Shown here one piece after another: positions 14,220 through 16,474 of a stretch of 16,474 nt of DNA (position 1 is its first letter; every line of letters starts with the position of its first letter). The stretch is from Hyphomicrobiales bacterium (lineage in GTDB: Bacteria > Pseudomonadota > Alphaproteobacteria > Rhizobiales > Xanthobacteraceae). The DNA is taken from contig JAPLPC010000243.1 of assembly GCA_026400425.1 (NCBI GenBank), positions 528 through 17,001 on the forward strand, read 5' to 3'. The notes under the pieces were generated by a model. It saw only the letters and a list, made by a program, of their open reading frames with translations. It had not been told where the DNA came from and searched no databases. The translations under genes were made by a program, and so were the position numbers.

Positions 14220-14612
14220 CTACGGCTCGGCGGTGGTTGTCGATCTGGCCGGCTCGACCAGATCGATCCGCGACCAGGACAGGCGGCCGTCGGCATAGGC
14301 CTCGATCAGCCGGTTCACCGGATGCTGGTCCGTCGCCACGAGGGACTGGATGGACCGGCGATGCGACATGGGCGATTTGCCCTCGCGGCTGCAGTTGCAA
14401 AACTTGCACGCCATCGCCTTGGTGGCGCTGTCTATGGTGGCGACGTGCTGATTAAGGTGTTTCCCGGCGCCGGCGACGCCGACCGCGATTCGCAGCCGCC
14501 GCCGCGCGGACTCTTTGCTTTCGCGATCCGACACGAATGTCGGCCCGTCGCAATAGAAGCAGGCACCGCGCTGCTCGCGCCACAGTCCGTAAAGTTTGTC
14601 GTTGCGATCCAT
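14220..14612 (-). CDS. HNH nuclease-like protein, core probably deleted
   Basis: A protein of 130 residues. The N-terminus MDRNDKLYGLWREQRGACFYCDGPT and the later ACKFCNCSREGKSP give the two Cys-x2-Cys knuckles that frame an HNH domain. Between them, where an HNH enzyme should have the Asp/Glu-His pair and a downstream Asn, the sequence is only HVATIDSATKAMACKFC. The catalytic His in the expected position and about 15-20 residues seem to be missing in frame, with no frameshift or stop. It may be an inactive remnant or a zinc-binding protein with a new role. It converges on the glycine-rich gene. Confidence 0.6.
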   Translation of the reverse strand: MDRNDKLYGLWREQRGACFYCDGPTFVSDRESKESARRRLRIAVGVAGAGKHLNQHVATIDSATKAMACKFCNCSREGKSPMSHRRSIQSLVATDQHPVNRLIEAYADGRLSWSRIDLVEPARSTTTAEP

Positions 14613-14720
14613 GTCACGCCTGCCGAAATGCCGGCCGCCCCTGCAAGGCGGCGGTGTGTCCTCTTTAGCACATTCGCAGCGCTGGTGTCGTCGGCTTCGA
14701 TGTGGATGGCGGGGATACCG

Positions 14721-14744
14721 GCGCCCATGCCGGTCGATGGGCGC
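14721..14744. other. Hairpin in the gap before the exporter gene
   Basis: GCGCCCAT (14721-14728) and ATGGGCGC (14737-14744) form a perfect eight-pair stem with an eight-base loop. It lies in the 226-base gap between the divergent HNH-like and exporter genes. The role is unknown; it could be a leader stem or a protein site. Confidence 0.35.
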
Positions 14745-14800
14745 GTTCCACCCGATTTGAGCCGCCGCTCGGCATGCACGACCTATGCAGGCCCGTATAC

Positions 14801-14814
14801 ATGATGTACATCAT
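14801..14814 (+). promoter_or_regulatory. Perfect 14-base palindrome, candidate operator of the exporter
   Basis: ATGATGTACATCAT lies 24 bases before the ATG of the exporter and overlaps where a promoter or leader should be. A second AT-rich half, GTATACAT, abuts it on the left (14795-14802). Such a palindrome suits a TetR- or MarR-type repressor that senses the exported compound. No regulator gene is in the window. Confidence 0.5.
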
Positions 14815-14838
14815 TCAATAAGAATGGAGCGTGACATC

Positions 14839-16053
14839 ATGACCGACCAGCCCCTGCACGCCGATGTCGCTCCGCCGCAAGTGTCGTCCACGGCGCCGCA
14901 GATCGCGGTGCTTGCCGCTCTGGCATCGATCGGCACGCTGGCGACCAACATCCTGCTGCCGTCCTTGCCGCGGATGGCCGGCGATCTGAACGTCGCCACA
15001 TCGGACGTGACGGCGGCGATCACCGTATTCCTGCTGGTATTTGCCCTCGGCCAACTGGTCGTCGGTCCGATCTCGGATCGCTACGGACGCCGCATCCCGG
15101 TGCTAGCCGGCTTCGCGGTCTTCATGGCCGGCAGCATCTGGTGCGCGCTGGCCACCGATCTTGCATCCATGCTGATCGGCCGGGCCATCCAGGCGGCGGG
15201 CGCGTGTGCGACCTCGGTACTGTCGCGCGCGATCGCACGGGATCTGTACAACGGCGCGGCTTTGGCCCGCGCTTTGGCGCTGATCATGATCGCGCAGGCC
15301 GCCGCTCCCGGCTTCTCGCCGTTGCTCGGCGGCGGACTGGATCAGGTGTTCGGGTGGCGTTCGGAATTCGTGTTCGTCGGCATCTTCGCGCTGCTGTCCG
15401 CCGTCGCCTATGGATTCGTCCTCGGCGAAACCCATCGGGCGACGCGCACGCCGCTCAATCCACGCGCGATCGCCACGACCTATCGCAGGCTCGTGGCAGA
15501 CCGACATTTCCTGATTCCGGCCGCCTCCGTCAGTCTGGTGATGGGTGGCCTGTTCGCGCTGTTCTCCGCTGCGCCGCGCATCTTGATCGAAGGCTACGGC
15601 TTCACGCCGATCGCCCTCGGCCTGTTCTTCGCCGGCACGGTGATGATCGTATTCGCATCCGGCATGCTCGCCGCGCGTCTGGGGCCGCGGCTCGGGCTCG
15701 ACCGCGCGATCGGCATTGGTCTCGTCATTGCCTTGATCGGTGGCGTCGCCGTGCTGCTGAGCGCATATCTACACGCCGATGTGGTGACCTTCATTGCCGC
15801 CACCTGCGTGTTTCTGCTCGGCATGGGCGTGGTCAATCCGCTCGGCACGGCGCAGACCCTGTCGCCTTTCGGCACCCATGCGGGTGCGGCCTCGGCGTTG
15901 CTAGGATTCTGGCAGATGACGGCTGCGGCCGTCGGCGTGTTCCTCGTCGCGACAATCGTACCGGATGCGTTATTGGCTCTGGGCGTCGTTCTCACAGCGG
16001 GATGCCTGCTCGCGCTGGCTCTGTACAGAATGCGCTCACGGATCATTGTCTGA
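14839..16053 (+). CDS. Bcr/CflA-type multidrug efflux transporter (MFS)
   Basis: A protein of 404 residues with about 12 membrane segments. MFS motif A is clear at 71-85 (GQLVVGPISDRYGRR), followed by the Bcr/CflA block GRAIQAAGACATSVLSRAIARDL (114-136). The first helix ends NILLPSLPRMAGDL, like the TDMYLPALP block of the subfamily but with Asn in place of the usual acidic residue. It probably exports drugs or other small molecules using the proton gradient. The ATG at 14839 is chosen because GGAG lies nine bases upstream; earlier starts at 14785 and 14824 would run across the palindrome or the ribosome binding site. Its stop directly abuts the stop of the convergent cyclase gene. Confidence 0.9.
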   Translation: MTDQPLHADVAPPQVSSTAPQIAVLAALASIGTLATNILLPSLPRMAGDLNVATSDVTAAITVFLLVFALGQLVVGPISDRYGRRIPVLAGFAVFMAGSIWCALATDLASMLIGRAIQAAGACATSVLSRAIARDLYNGAALARALALIMIAQAAAPGFSPLLGGGLDQVFGWRSEFVFVGIFALLSAVAYGFVLGETHRATRTPLNPRAIATTYRRLVADRHFLIPAASVSLVMGGLFALFSAAPRILIEGYGFTPIALGLFFAGTVMIVFASGMLAARLGPRLGLDRAIGIGLVIALIGGVAVLLSAYLHADVVTFIAATCVFLLGMGVVNPLGTAQTLSPFGTHAGAASALLGFWQMTAAAVGVFLVATIVPDALLALGVVLTAGCLLALALYRMRSRIIV

Positions 16054-16474
16054 TCAGTGGGCGATGTAGCGCTCATACGCGCCGCGCACGATCTCATCGC
16101 TATCGATCTCGGGATCGAGCGTATAGAGGTCCTGCGCACGGCTGATGCCGCGCAGGGCGTAACGACCTGTAGAGACCAGGTAGTTGCGGCCGGTACTGTC
16201 GAGGCCGGAATGAAACGCCGATGACGTCAACAGCGGCCGATCGACGGACGAGCACATCGAAGCGATGCGGCTGACTTCATTGACCGATGGACCGACCACT
16301 GTGAAATCGAGCCGCTCGTCGCTGCCGATATTGCCGTAAAACACTTCGCCTTCATGCAACCCGACATAGGCCGTGGTGACCGGTTGATCGGCGGCTTGCC
16401 GCTTGGCGTTCAGCGCGACGATATTCTTGCGGAACTGATGTTCGGCGCACAATGCCCGGCGCTTGGCTTTCACC
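16054..16474 (-). CDS. Class III adenylate/guanylate cyclase, C-terminal part
   Basis: The gene enters from the right edge; 139 residues to the stop are visible. The segment VGLHEGEVFYGNIGSDERLDFTVVGPSVNEVSRI is the C-terminal half of the class III cyclase catalytic domain, with the transition-state pair N65 and R69 (fragment numbering). T58 sits where class IIIb enzymes have Thr and class IIIa enzymes Asp, suggesting the bicarbonate-sensitive group. Pro replaces the common Asp in the VGD turn. The metal-binding Asps and any sensor domain lie outside the window. The product would be cAMP or cGMP. The tail after the domain (LDPEIDSDEIVRGAYERYIAH) is short. Confidence 0.88.
   Translation of the reverse strand, partial: VKAKRRALCAEHQFRKNIVALNAKRQAADQPVTTAYVGLHEGEVFYGNIGSDERLDFTVVGPSVNEVSRIASMCSSVDRPLLTSSAFHSGLDSTGRNYLVSTGRYALRGISRAQDLYTLDPEIDSDEIVRGAYERYIAH

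Noticed and set aside
14613..14779. Minus-strand frame upstream of the HNH-like gene
   Set aside because: No start with a ribosome binding site and no family resemblance; more likely a leader or promoter region.
14785..14838. Earlier start codons for the exporter
   Set aside because: They would place the palindrome and the GGAG ribosome binding site within coding sequence; the ATG at 14839 has the better context.

Overview
The window looks like a chromosomal segment from an alphaproteobacterium of the Bradyrhizobium/Rhodopseudomonas/Afipia group. This rests on the high GC content, the GC-rich third codon positions, the magnesium-type HemB, the bpt-type N-end-rule transferase next to hemB, and the nested-hairpin repeats typical of these genomes. 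No rRNA, tRNA, insertion sequence or CRISPR array was seen. Family names come from recognising motifs by eye; no database search was possible.

Left part (1-5970). A short AT-richer edge may hold the 3' end of a gene. A palindromic repeat (383-488) follows, downstream of a minus-strand pair: a four-helix membrane protein and an acyl-CoA synthetase. Diverging from that pair is a plus-strand run: hemB (haem synthesis), a BIME-like double repeat, an RDD-family membrane protein, the leucyltransferase bpt (protein turnover) and a small secreted-type protein that seems to have lost its signal peptide core.

Middle (5980-13700). The manganese transporter mntH (minus) and a DUF1810 protein (plus) share a divergent promoter carrying paired TTGCAA sites, a candidate Mur/Fur operator. 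Next comes a single-helix membrane protein translationally coupled to a ClpP-fold protein whose triad Asp appears to be Asn. Beyond it is a three-gene molybdenum aldehyde oxidoreductase operon (paoABC-like) ending in a 52-residue hydrophilic protein. Then come a DUF2177 membrane protein and a 71-residue protein.

The main discovery candidate is that three transcription units here each have the same promoter-like sequence, GGAAC-N17-GTT, just upstream of their start codons: the ClpP-like pair, the pao operon and the DUF2177 operon. This matches the alphaproteobacterial general stress sigma factor EcfG consensus. I infer a compact stress-response cluster joining proteolysis or membrane quality control, aldehyde detoxification and small stress proteins.

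Right part (13728-16474). A glycine-rich secreted protein converges on a probably broken HNH-type nuclease gene. Then comes a Bcr/CflA-type drug exporter behind a perfect 14-base palindrome. A partial class III nucleotide cyclase gene ends back to back with the exporter, stop codon against stop codon, and runs off the window.
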